Below are positions 49,018-60,099 of a DNA stretch of 64,000 bases, piece after piece. The notes under the pieces were generated by a model. That model saw nothing but the letters and a program-made list of their open reading frames with translations. It was not told the origin of the DNA and searched no databases. The DNA is from Lepas anatifera (lineage: Eukaryota > Arthropoda > Thecostraca > Lepadidae): positions 3,401,001 through 3,465,000 of the forward strand of contig JAOTON010000385.1 of assembly GCA_034440635.1 (NCBI GenBank), given 5' to 3'. The stretch's first letter is position 1. Each line of letters opens with the position of its first letter. The position numbers and the translations under genes are program-made.

Positions 49018-52000
49018 TCACGGATCAGAACTAGTCGACGACCTCCCCCTGATGTTTTTTCTACCCTTGCTTCTCTCCTGCTCCTTCAGCGTTTCGACTT
49101 CCTGCAGCTCAACCCTTCTCCACTCTCCCTTCCCGGAATCGTACTCTATCGCTTCGCCTGGTCCTTCCTGAAACACCGACCGCTCTCCTTCTGCCTGCTC
49201 CGCCAGGGGCACGTACACCATGCGCCGCGAGATGGCAGCACGGTCCACACGCAGCACCCCAGCAGTGTCCCCTACCGACCACCTGCGCAGCATCGGCGCC
49301 TTAGATCTTCCTGCAGGACGCTTCGATGCGCTGTGATCGTTGCTGCTATCTTGATCAGCTGATCCGTATTGTCTGCCTTGCAAGCGACCACTATCTTTAT
49401 CACTCCCAGAGACTTCACTAACAGCTTCTGAGTTATCGGTTGGTAGCTCCACTTTCTGACACGATATAATCTCCTGAGGTGCTTTGGGTGAGTGGTCGGG
49501 AGCTGATGAGATTTGATTTTGTGACTCCTGTACTCCAGGCTCTGGTGGGTTTTCCAATGCATCGTCTCCTGTCATTGTGCTTCCGCTTGCTTCTGACCGC
49601 ATGGTGTGACCAGCACTTTGATTATTCTTTTCATTCGCAACGTCTATGGGAATTTCTTGGAAGAAACTTCTGCCCTGATTCATTTCTTCTCCGTTCTCAC
49701 CAGAATCGATCGGTGCTGCCACGGGGTCTGGTAGAGAATACGGTTGCCGGCGTTTGATTGTGGAACCCTCACTGTCTACTCCTTCCTTTTTATTCGCTTG
49801 CATACCTTGTGAGTCTGTCTTGCTTGTAGCTTCAGTTAATCCTGATGGATCTTCTGCTGCTTCAACTTCTTGCTCTTCATTGCAGCTCCTAACACCGCCA
49901 TTCACATCTGACGGGCCCTTTCCCACCACCGAGTCTTCGGGATCTGATCTGGGGGTGGCCGGCTTTGATTCAAACACGTCATCATCATAGTCAACTGTGT
50001 TTTCGTTATGTTTCTCTACTTGTTTGCTCTCCTCGGATGTTGTATTGCTGACACCTGGCTCAGAAATCGCCTCTGAGGAGCTGATGCTTTCTTTTACCGC
50101 CTTTTCTACTGCATGGCGAATAACGTCTTTCACAATCTTACCCGCCATTTCTTCTCCTATCCCTCCAAGACTGGCACTACTTTCCGACATAGCCTCGGTG
50201 GTGACACTACTAGAATGCGTCAAAATGGTATCATGCTTACAATTTTCCACGCCTGCATCCTCACCCTCCTGCACAGCGCAAAGACTGCCAGTTCCACGGG
50301 CGGATTTCCAGCCCTCTCTGAACCGAACCTTCCTCTCCTCCGGCTTCTCTTCTTTCGCAGCCGGAGGTTTTCTGTTTTCAGCGGCCAGCTGGACTAGATG
50401 GTCAAGAAGAGGTACACCGTGAGTGGCAGGCTCACAGCTGACAGCGCCCTCTCTGTGCGTCACACCGATGGACAGACGGCTCTCGTCCAGGGGGTTGGCC
50501 CCCACAGTCAGCGAGTTCAACCTCGGGGTTAACGAGTCGTGGTCGGTGGAATCACTGGATGTACTGGAATTGACCGACGCCCGACGTCCTGGAGAAGATA
50601 AGGAAACTAATTTAGCTTACTGAAAAGCTGCACTTATCGCACGATCAGGTAAAGAGTGAGCAAAAATCTAACACAGCAGGCATTTTGCGAAAGGCGTGCT
50701 AGGTGATATTTTCCTCTGCTCTCTCTCATTTATGACATTTTCCCCTTCAAAACCTTCGTCATATCATAAAAATTGCGGTATCATCCGCTCAAGCTCAAGG
50801 GTGTTTTAAAAAGAATGATATTTTTTAAATGTTCAGTAAAGGACTAAAAATTCTTCCAATCCCTCCACAAAACACCCATTTTAATGGTAAATTTTAGGAC
50901 AATTTTCTATAAACATGTTTCATTTGCATCAAATATTTTCCCCTGTCTTAAATTTACTCGGAACAATGATGCAAGAAACATATTATATGCCCGCTTATAT
51001 TTGAGAAAACGGAACTGGCAGCACTCTAAAAAGGCTTTAGCACTAAAAATGGCACTTGAGCATGCGCATCAAAGGCACAAGTTTCCGTAATATTACAAGT
51101 TTGAAGTTTTTGGCTCTAGCTCCAGATGGCTTACCTTCCATTTGAATGACTAGACGGGGCGTAGCCGGGATTTCGTCAGGGAGGGGCGGCGCCCCGAAAG
51201 GGCGCCTGCGACAGTGCTAAATGTGTCCTAATGGGTAAAGGGCCCTGCTTGTTACAGAATAGAGTGCTGAAGACGGCTTGAGGGCCCTTTCTGGTATGAA
51301 ATTTCAAATTTGGCCACAGAGCATAGTGCGGGCGGGCGCTCGGCGGCCCGTTTCTGGGGCCCTTCGGGCATCGGGAGGGGCGACTGTCCCTGCCGCCGCC
51401 CTTGGCGTGACTGGATGCGGCGGACACAGCGCACAAGACCTCAGTGTCCACCGCAGAACAAGGGGCATGGACCAATTGGGGATTGCTTGCTTGGACACGA
51501 GCATTCCTAAGCTTGAGAGATGTTTTTCAGAATTAATTTCCAGAGGCAATGTGCGTGTGGACTGGGATATACCATAGTGACGATGTAATGTTTGCAGTGT
51601 CATTGACGCGATACTTGTTACGTGATACGCGCATGATTTCTACAAACATTTTCGATGAAGGCAAAATAGACAGTATTTTTCAACTCATTTTAAAAACTAC
51701 TTTAAAGTAGTAAAATATAAAAAAACGATGAAAAGCCAAATAATCGTGAATGTCCCAAAATTCGCTTTTGATGATATCTAAATCATACCACAAACACCTA
51801 TTTATAACCGCATTATGATCAATTCAAAAATATCATTCTTTATGAAACACCCAGGTAACTGACCAGTATTGACGTGGATACCTCTCTTGGCCCGCTCTGC
51901 CATCAGCTTGTCGTATACGCTGAGGCGGCGCCCTCCCCTGTGGAGAGCTGGAGGCTGCTGGTCAGAGCTGGTGGACGACCTCCTCAGCCAGGCCCTCCTC

Positions 52001-52037
52001 CGAGTCTGCCCCTGGGCCTCCTTTTCATCAGGCATTG
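49018..52037 (-). CDS. Unrecognised Ser-rich disordered protein, 3' exons
   Basis: Two in-phase exons on the minus strand: 52037..51864 (acceptor CCTGTAG|CA ATG, donor AATACTG|GTCAGT, phase 1) and 50588..49018 (acceptor CTTCTCCAG|GA, stop at 49018). Together they give about 580 residues. The sequence is polar, acidic and Ser/Thr-rich, hence probably disordered, without a globular domain. It holds three copies of SSTSSD (after LRR, after VN, and at the extreme C-terminus) and three basic RRxSV sites (RRLSV, RRASV, RRWSV) of PKA type. A KVRF segment fits the RVxF docking motif for protein phosphatase 1. A short amphipathic stretch (KIVKDVIRHAVEKAVKES) resembles an anchoring helix. An ATG at 52035 could start translation, but the two bases before it in the exon suggest an upstream coding or 5' UTR exon. 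Inferred role: a phospho-regulated scaffold, function unknown. Confidence 0.75.
51154..51415. mobile_element. MITE related to the 23.9-kb copy
   Basis: Lies in the intron of the minus-strand gene. The left end is GGGGCGTAGCCGGGATTTCG, with GGCGGCGCCCCGAAAGGGCG inside. The right side GACTGTCCCTGCCGCCGCCC matches the reverse complement of the left part of the 23.9-kb element. The right terminus is decayed. Confidence 0.5.
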
Positions 52038-52145
52038 CTACAGGAGGACGGGAAAGCCAAGTGGAAAGTTAGTCACAAATTGGATGAAATAAGATTTGAA
52101 ATCGAAATCGATGCATCAGAGTGCTCTAAGGTCTAATTTCGTTCA

Positions 52146-52645
52146 TCAACACGCGCATTGACAGGGGTGGGCATCTGCCCTCCATGGTTTTTTTTTAAAG
52201 ACAGCGTAAAAACAGCGGCTCGCAGCGCCGCCGTACTTGTCATACCTTTTTTCTGATTATTTTAACAACTTTTCTAAACATTTTAAGGTTAGGTCATGTC
52301 AGGTCAGATCACCAGTACAGGTCAAGTGACCTAACCTCGAAGAAAGCTTAAGATAGCATAGGTCAGAACACGGTGAACTTGTTCGATTGAAACTCATATC
52401 ATAAAATAAGCCTACCGAGTTCTCTTAAATATATTCCGGTATTTGTTATATCGATGACCTAAGGCCAGGTACGAGCCATGAGCTCCCCATTGGAAATACA
52501 TGGGCAAAATGCTTTTAACTAAATAACTTAGTAATTGCTTGTGATAGAGCGTTTATTTTGACTTTATTAGATTGGCTTTTGTCTTTGCACTTTTAACGAT
52601 ATGCATGTTAACCTAATTTGACCTCGAGTTGACGTGAGAACTAGC
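52146..52645. mobile_element. Truncated TTAA element, subtype C, inverted
   Basis: Starts TCAA (decayed TTAA) then CACGCGCATTGACAGGGG. The next part (AAAAACAGCGGCTCGCAGCGCCGCC) is the reverse complement of the hairpin/T-run end of the 29421 element. Homology fades near 52645, so the far end is missing. Confidence 0.6.
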
Positions 52646-52867
52646 CGGAACCGGTCGCTACGTATAGGGAACATTGCCGTATTAGAAATGCGTCTCTTCT
52701 TCTCTAAGACTGCGAGAGATGACCTCATTAAACGCTTCTGTATTCAAAGTTTAACTCTTGCCAAGCTTATTTTTAAATCATTAAAGATATAGCAGCAAAA
52801 TCCAAGTGCAGTTCATTACGTCTGTGTTCAGTTCCTATTTACGCCATCTGGTCGCGCCGTGCATGCT

Positions 52868-54069
52868 TTAACCTTCGCCCGGGTGGGGGTCTTTTTAGAT
52901 CCCCCCTCGGGTTTTTCCGAAGTGGCCAAAAAACAGCGGCGTGCAGTGCCGCCAAACTCAGTCTAGCTGTTTTTTCATCGTTTTTACATCTTTTCTGACA
53001 ATTTTGGCTCAAGGTCATCTCAGGTCACGTCACCAGGCCAGATGAAGTGACCTCACCTCAAAAATGCTTAGGAATGCATAACTAAAAGGAGGGTTCATCA
53101 ATCAAGTTGAAACTCATACCACATATTGGGACCACCAGGAGCTACAACATATGTTCCGGGATTTCTTATATTGGTGACCTAAGGTCATGTGCAGAGCATG
53201 GACCTCCCCATTGTAAATACATGGGAAAATAACGAAATGAGCTTTTCTCCGTAAGTATCGATGGAATCAACTTCAAACATCGTCTACGACTTGCTCTTGA
53301 CCCATTTCGGAAGTTGATACCAAAAAGTTGACCTGTGACCTGGAAAGGTCACCCTAGGTCAAATAAACCTTTTTCGGTGTTTTACTCTACAAATATTTAA
53401 TAAACAAAGATAGAACTTTTATTTTGTCATCAAAGTGTTTGTATGGTCACTGCAAGTCAAATGATATACATCATGACTATACCAGGTCAAGATGGGTCAA
53501 ACCGTTGACGTGGGTCAGGTCAAATTTCAGATTAGACCTGACATAGCAATATCATATATCATTCGATTTTTATTGACGAGAGGATTGCAATGGTGCGTCA
53601 ACTATGGCCGTATCTTGCTTGGTTTGGAAGTTATTGGCGAAGAAGGAAACGCCCTTAAGCATGGGTGGCTATGGACATTCCCAAGAACATTCTCAATGTT
53701 CAGTGACCTGCAGCTCTCTAGGCTTTGATCTGACTCAAAAATATTGCCATTTTAATGAACAAGCAACTCAAGAGCTTTCGAATGGTGTTCAGAAAATGTT
53801 TCTAACTATCATAGTTTCTGAGATATATGAGGTTTTATTAGTACACCTCATATTAGCGATTTGGCCTATTATGACCTATGCTGACCCTTAATATTAATCT
53901 GACGAGAAAAATTACCAAAGTATTTTCGATATCATTTTTCAAGAGGTTTCGATCACCGTTTTGTGCTTTTTCTAGCTCTCTTAGTTTTTGAGATCGTGGG
54001 GGTCTTTTTTAGCCCCGCCTCCCACCAGGGACGAAGGTGGCTCGTACCCGCCACCGGGGCAAGGGTTAA
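52868..54069. mobile_element. TTAA-flanked element, subtype B (copy 2), complete
   Basis: TTAA at 52868-52871 and 54066-54069 flank 1194 bp. The ends are CCTTCGCCCGGGTGGGGG and CCGCCACCGGGGCAAGGG, and the inner end-motif copy (CACCAGGGACGAAGGTGGCT) sits near the right end. It is collinear with the reverse complement of 3908-5095, including the CCATTGTAAATACATGGG core and TTCAAACATCG segment. AGGTCA-rich. No ORF. Confidence 0.76.
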
Positions 54070-54524
54070 AAGTTTCATCTCTGACATTTGATTACCCGTT
54101 GTCTTCCATCGTGTTTCAAAAACCAGTTCAAACTGGCAGAAGTCAAACGGTGTTCAAACGTTGGTGGAAAACTTCGTCGAATAAATTGCAGCCAAGGGGA
54201 TAAAATAAATAGCTCCAAGGGGAGGATTGGGGCAGAAAGGCATGCTCCTTCACCACCCCCGATTTTGCTCCATTTTCTTGAAAAAAAAACACAATGTTGT
54301 TGCACAATTCTTAACTCTTCTCCCCTTGCCTCGTACATATAACTGCCGTATAAATGCGCCACCGAAGCACTCCACATATTCCTCTCTCTTAGCATTCAAT
54401 TTTAAAACTTGGTTTTATCTTGAACTCAACAATTTGAATGATTATTTAATAAGAGGGTACTGAAATAACCCGGATGCGTGAGCTCTAGTCATTAAGGTTT
54501 TCATCCCTATGGAGCTCAGGCTAA

Positions 54525-54710
54525 TAATAATAATAATTGTTGGGGTTTAACGACGCACCAACTGCCAGGGTCATACGGCGTCGCCAACTCTCACCCTGTT
54601 GGACGGGATTTTGGGGATCAAATTGACTTATTCAGAGGCTCCGCCGGGACTTGAACCCGGGACCGGTGGCTTAGAAGACAAGGGTGCTATCCACTAAGCC
54701 ACCTCATCGC
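54525..54710 (-). mobile_element. Intact tRNA-derived SINE, minus orientation
   Basis: Bounded by a 10-bp target-site duplication CTCAGGCTAA (54515-54524 and 54711-54720). Read on the minus strand it has a tRNA-like head GATGAGGTGGCTTAGTGGAT with A-box and B-box (GGTTCAAGTCC) elements. The body contains GACGCCGTATGACCCTGG, and the tail is (ATT)n. It closely matches 63506-63685. Confidence 0.88.
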
Positions 54711-54720
54711 CTCAGGCTAA

Positions 54721-56420
54721 ATTTATCAACGTTTCAAAACCTAAAAAGCTTTCCCGTTTATTTCTTTGTTTAAATACTTCCCCCTTTGGATCAAAGAACC
54801 CAAGAACCTTTACAGGCGAAAAATTTCATATGTTTAATTGCACCATTCCCACCGAAACAGACTCGTCGGTAATAATTCAACCTTTAAAGGATGAGACCCA
54901 AGAAATCCAAGAAAAAAATTTCAAGACTTCTAAAACAATCATTTTCATTTTGGTGGAGTAATATTTAAAGGTGACGCGTTTGTTCCCAAACAGTATTGCT
55001 TAATGTTTTTGAATAATTAAATTAACTTAGCTTAATATATACACTTAATATATCCCCTTCCTGCGCTCACCTGCAGTGATGACAGGTGAAGTATTCGGTG
55101 CTTTGTCGCTACTTTACGATTTCCGTGACCTTCCCGGCGTGCGCTCTACAACGCACCTCCTATCGATGGCGTTTCCGCGCGCATTAAGGAGTGGTGGGTG
55201 AGGTAGCCGGGTTGTGGAGTGGCGGGGCCGGTGGGGAGGGGCTGTGTGTTTGGAGCAGCTACCCAAGCATCGATCCCCGTCCAAACTGCTGTCCCAAAAC
55301 CATCCAAGAGCCGCAGCTAATGCTAAAACTTCACACACCATGCATTCTTTACTTCACCTTTCACTCTGCATGTGTATGTTTTTTTGTGAGACATTAGACA
55401 CATTACTTGTCACCAGTGTTTCAAGAATGCGGAAAGCGTGTGACTTTTTACCTCCGTCACACATATTGATCCCGACTATGTACGGCAGCGGCTGGAAGAC
55501 GGAACCCAGGTGCTCGTCGTGCGCCCCTCTCCCTTCCTGGGGGCCCGTCCAGCAAGGACAACACCGCTGCAGCGCCCAGGTGCGCAGAATGGCCCCAGAC
55601 ACGTTATCAATGCTGCTGCGTGCAGCTTTTGCGACTGCAGGGGCGTCGCCACTGGGAGCAGGGGGTGCCCCTCTTCACTTTTGGGTTTCTCGAAATGTTG
55701 TTTTTAAAGTTGTTGAAAAGTTTTTTAGGCTCTATCTAACAGGAAAACCGTGGTAGTATGACAAATGCTCGTTCCTGTGTGTACAATGCTTCAGAGAGTT
55801 ACCATTCAGCAGTTAGTGAAGGTTATATGAGCTGAGTGATAGCTGTGGCAGCGGTTTCCCTGCAAGTTAGGGTTATGGAAATGTTGCTTTTCAACTGCCA
55901 AGATTTGGCATTGGTGGGATACTGCCCTAAAAATTCAAACGAAATGCACTTGCAATATTGTAGACGTGTCTTGTTTTCCGTAACGTGAGAGAACAACGCC
56001 GGATATTTGCCGACAATTTTGACAATGTTGTTCTCAATAGGCAGAGTGAAATATCACAGGAGGCATAAAAAGGCTGCAGCTGCATTTTACGTCAGATGTT
56101 TGAAACGAACCATCTGGCCAGGTGTTACCAGAGGAAGATGGCTGCAGAATGTCAGACGTCTGACTCTCCACCGCCGCCCAAGCTTACCAGCGTTCAAATC
56201 TGACTTTTTAAATTTTACCAGGCCGTTTATCTCTCTGATCTGTTAGCTGGCACTTCTTAACATGTTTAATTTGTCCTTGTACCTTCTAGAGGTACATAAA
56301 GCAATGCAGGTAGCATATAGCCGTGCTGTACAGCATGCCTATATGTTACAGCTAACCACCACGACACAAGATCTGTGGTAATGCAACTGAGTCGGATGCA
56401 GAGCCCCTGAGTCTAAAGTG
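54721..56420. other. Spacer with an unresolved coding-like island
   Basis: Mostly AT-rich. At 55444-55575 the plus strand reads ...DYVRQRLEDGTQVLVVRPSP, with strong GC third positions, up to CCAG|GTGCGC. The only acceptor (CGGCAG at 55488) is internal, and no partner exon was found. A minus-strand donor-like CTGCAG|GTGAGC occurs at about 55075, but its frames do not connect to the exon at 52037. Confidence 0.3.
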
Positions 56421-56620
56421 CGCCGCCAGATTCCATGTCCCCTGTGCTCATATGCGAATCGAAGCGCCACCCCCACGATGGACCCACTCGGCGCTTCCAC
56501 GCCGCGCCCGGCGCCCCCCGGAACTACTCCTCCTCCCCTATGCCCCTCCAGGCCCAAGTGGCGCCCCCTCTAGTGGGAAATGTAGACGGTTGGTTGCTGG
56601 AGGGGAAGGGTGGGGGGAGG
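56421..56620 (+). other. GC-rich coding-like island, unresolved
   Basis: From about 56421 the plus strand is open for SAPPDSMSPVLICESKRHPH and onward to QAQVAPPLVGN, with mostly G/C third positions. The minus strand is also open. There is no convincing splice acceptor or donor. It could be a last or first exon of an unseen gene, or GC-rich repeat sequence. Confidence 0.25.
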
Positions 56621-56689
56621 GCAACAAGCTCAGAAATTGAGGAAATCAGTGATTTTAACCAAATTTTCCTGGAATCAACCAACTATCAA

Positions 56690-56880
56690 GTGAGCGCCAA
56701 ATCCTATCGTGGGGGCTCCGATACTCACATACTCGCATCCTAAGGAGGGTGGGGGTGGGTGGTGACATTTCAGGAGGATGTCATCAATCTTTCAGGGGGC
56801 GCCGAAACCATTTCAGGAATCTCTGAGAGTCAATCGGGGGAGGGAGCAAGTGCCCCCTTGCCTTCCTGGATCCACTTATG
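56690..56880. mobile_element. MITE fragment related to 18.3 kb
   Basis: GCGCCAAATCCTATCGTGGG and the following ACATTTCAGGAGGATGTCA-type sequence parallel 18355-18537, ending TTCCTGGATCCACTTATG. Only the right part is present. Confidence 0.45.
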
Positions 56881-57118
56881 TCCTGTATCTATACTGTATC
56901 GCCGCACACCTTACCCCTGTAACTATTCTGTACCGCCAAACACTTAAACTCGTGTGGCTATACTGTACCACCACGCATCATACTTCTGTAGTTATACGGT
57001 ACCGCACAGACACCACAGTTCCTGTAGATATACTGTACCGTCGCACACATTACTACTGTGGCTATGCTGTACGGTCGGACACTAACTCCTGTAGCTATGC
57101 TGTAATGCCGCGCACATC
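56880..57118. repeat. 35-bp minisatellite, locus 1
   Basis: About seven imperfect units of the form CTGTAGCTATACTGTACCGC followed by CRCACACTATAACTC, the same family as 61.1-61.9 and 62.4-62.85 kb. It is bounded on the right by the hAT-like element at 57127. Confidence 0.75.
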
Positions 57119-57126
57119 ATTTCTGT

Positions 57127-57694
57127 CAGGGGCGGCGCCACGGCTTTGCTTCAGGGGGAACAAAGTTCCTCAGAGCTGAGGCATATTAGAGAGGAATAAT
57201 GAGCTCTCAATATATCACTAATATATCATGGATAGAGGGGGCAAAGGAGCGAGGCAGACCCTCCCGCATTGTGCATAAGTATCCTTTCTTGCCAAGCTCC
57301 GGTGCCCTTCAGAAGGCCTGGATTTTCTTGCCAGGATGCTTTTCATTCCCTCCTCCAGCCCAGGATGCACGGAAAAGGCGCCTCCGGGACGGGAACCATT
57401 GTGGAACATTTTCCTGTAATTCGTTGCTCTGATTTCTCGATTCTATGCACGAAAATGCATCACGGAGTATTTAAATGAAAGCTATTTAATCTTACATCCA
57501 TTGAAGAAACTAATCTATATGGCATAAACACATAGTTTTTGATAAAATCCTTGGAAAGTATGGTGCAGTTTTTATTTGTCTTTGTCCCCGGAATTTTAAG
57601 GAGTGGGGGGCAAAGCCATATATTTGCCCTCTTACAAATCTTAGGGGTCATCTCGCCGCCTGCTCGCCCCTCTTCCCCGGTGGCGCCGCCACTG
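57127..57694. mobile_element. hAT-like MITE with 8-bp target duplication
   Basis: The ends CAGGGGCGGCGCCACGG and CCGGTGGCGCCGCCACTG are inverted repeats. They are flanked by ATTTCTGT (57119-57126) and ACTTCTGT (57695-57702), an 8-bp duplication with one mismatch. An 8-bp target site with CAG...CTG ends is typical of hAT. The interior has no transposase. Confidence 0.7.
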
Positions 57695-57703
57695 ACTTCT
57701 GTA

Positions 57704-57855
57704 CAGTGGCGGATCCAGGACTTCATTTTAGGGGAGGGGGGGCTAGGGGGCTCGAGTCTCTGCCACCATTGCCTCAGATCACTCTCCACCTATGTATTAA
57801 CTATAGGCACTAGGAATTTCGGGAAGGGGGCTTGAGCCCCCTAGCCCCCTTGTGT
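57704..57855. mobile_element. MITE with CAGTGGCGGATCCA end (copy 1)
   Basis: Begins CAGTGGCGGATCCAGGACTTC directly beside the element at 57127-57694. The interior (ATGTATTAACTATAGGCACT) matches 59813-59952. The right end is decayed. Confidence 0.5.
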
Positions 57856-58821
57856 TTGCGACTGCTCCTGTATCATTACTATACACTGAAAACCGGTGGA
57901 GAGCCCGTAGAGTTCTTGCACTTAACTTGCACCATATCAATAATCGGACAGCAAATTTTAAGACCTGTCAGGGTTCTCAACGAGACTGATAGGGGTTCTC
58001 ATATCGAGACGTGATGCGCTTCTTTATGTTCTTCGGTGAGACGTATTTCATTTCTTTCAGGAGAATTCAAACAGTTCTCAGCTGTCTTAAGAATATTCTG
58101 TGAGTACCCTTTCCGGTTTTTAGAGTTTTCTAGAAGAAGCCGTATCCATCTTTCAAGAAGTAATAGATTCTCGAAATTTTCACGCTGCATCTACTCTGAG
58201 AACGACTACCTTTCTTCTTGAAGACGTGCTAAGATTCTTTCATATGGTGCTTAAAGAAGGAATACCGCTAGCTTCACGTACATTATCCGCTTATTCGTAG
58301 CACTTAGCAATTAGGTCTAAGGCCGGATCACAAGTCACATTTTTGATAAGCTCCACTGTTGTGGTGGAGCTAATCAGAAACATGACCTCGTGTTTTAGTC
58401 TCAGCCAAATTGTTAAGCACTTAGAAAAAACGGATAATTCACACAGAACTGAAGCTGAAAATGGGCATACGTAACCGTGACTTCTCCAAAATAATGGGAT
58501 GCCAAAGAAGTGAAACTGGTGTGGTGAGGCATGGAAAATCACGCCAAAGTTAATACAATGCACTGGTGTTCAATCAAATATTTATAGACTCTTAAAGATT
58601 CACTTGGCGACAAAACAACACAATGCGTTTTCTTTATATTGTAACACAAACGGAGCAAAATTGTTATGATGTGGCCTGGAAACAGTGAAGGCACATGACG
58701 TCAGTAGGGAGGTGGAACGCCCCTATAAAGGGAGCATAACTATTGATCAGCCCATTATGTCTGCAGATAAAAGAAGATATCTGTTCACAAACGCACAGGG
58801 CTTTGCGTGAGGCCCACTCAC
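57856..58821. other. AT-rich spacer, no gene supported
   Basis: An imperfect inverted arrangement of AGAATTC/GAATATTCT-like motifs occurs at about 58050-58200. No splice-bounded frame seen. Confidence 0.3.
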
Positions 58822-58948
58822 GTCCCGCATCTCCTGTAAAAGCTGCTGATCTCCGAGGACTAGGCTGACCTCCTCGATTTTCAGCTTTGACGAACCACCA
58901 GCCCAGCAGTCCCGAGCAGGCTTTTGATGACCGCCACTTGTTCTGCCT
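58822..58948 (-). CDS. Candidate coding exon of a minus-strand gene
   Basis: Minus-strand acceptor CCTTTTTCAG|AG (exon starts at 58948) and donor GCGGGAC|GTGAGT (intron starts at 58821) bound 127 nt. One frame is open throughout and ends GGSSKLKIEEVSLVLGDQQL, then LQEMRD. A second frame, better in its first half (AEQVAVIKSLLGTAGLVVRQ), stops after RQS. The helical character suggests a real exon, possibly with a 1-bp deletion as in ACMSD exon 2. It could be an upstream exon of the 49.0-52.0 kb gene, but no linking exon was found. No family recognised. Confidence 0.4.
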
Positions 58949-59812
58949 CTGAAAAAGGAAATGAGTCTGCTCAAAACACGCGAAAAATGGACCAAAAACA
59001 CCCAAACGTTTGAGTTGAAGGGAAATACGCGAAAACAATTTTATTGGCTAGATCTAAAGGTCACAAATTGTTATTTCAGAAGTCCTATTCTCATGTTTGC
59101 GAATTCGGCCTGCAAATGCCTTAAAATTGCTCTCAAAGTCAACATTTCTAGACGACTTTATCGGTACACCTCATATCGATATATATGACGTACACACGGC
59201 TAGGGCTACCAATTTCTCTAAGAGTTAGGTCATATCTATCCTAAACAGTGATGTAGAACTTTGGACTACTACAGAAAAAATACTTTAGAAAAACAACATT
59301 CCAAAACTCTTTTGAAACAGAAATATAGGGCTTAAAAGAAATCACAATTAACCAATCAGAAGCCTAGAAATTATCAAACCGGGGTCACGTGACTTATCTG
59401 ACGCAAAAGTTTTGTCATCCTGGGGCTGAAGCAGAAAATTAATCAAGACCCGAGGTACAAAACCGCTGAAGACTTGAGTAATTATGTTTTTTCCGTTTCT
59501 AGGGAAAAATAATTCATTTTGTAGTTTTTAAAAGCTTTTTAAAATGAATTCAAATACAAATACAGGAGAACAGACATTTGTATAATAAAAAAACATTACT
59601 TTTCAACTTTAAATAGTTTTCGAAAAGTAAGTGATGGGTATGGGCATGGGCAAGTGATGGGCATTTTATCGAAACTGTTAACCTATTTCGATAATAAGTG
59701 AGTGGCCTCCCAAAATTTTATCGAAGGTACAAAAATAATTGATGGTTTCGTTATCAGGATTTTTCAAATAGCAAGAAACCACAATAATAATTTTTCGCGT
59801 ATCTCCCTTTAA
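58949..59812. other. AT-rich sequence, nothing recognisable
   Basis: No open, splice-bounded frame. Repeated ATTTTATCGAAA-type segments at about 59660-59730. Confidence 0.3.
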
Positions 59813-59952
59813 TGTGGCAGATCCAAGACTTCATTTGAGAGGGGGTGGGGGCTGGGAGCCTGCCCCACCAGCACCTCGGACAGCATCCAGATATGCATTT
59901 ACTATTGGGGCTCGGACATTTCTAAGGGGCAGGTCTTTTGGATCCGCCACTG
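59813..59952. mobile_element. MITE with GTGGCGGATCC termini (copy 2)
   Basis: The ends TGTGGCAGATCCAAGACTTC and TTGGATCCGCCACTG are inverted repeats around about 140 bp. Collinear with 57704-57855. No ORF. Confidence 0.65.
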
Positions 59953-60099
59953 GTCTGTTCTATTTTAGCATTAAGATGCCGGTTCATAAGCTACATTTTA
60001 CCAGCTTTATTTTAAAGATATATCAGAGAAATATGAGGGATGCATAGACCGATATATGGGACAAAGAGACCTTTTAAAGACTTTTGCCACCACTTCGCC

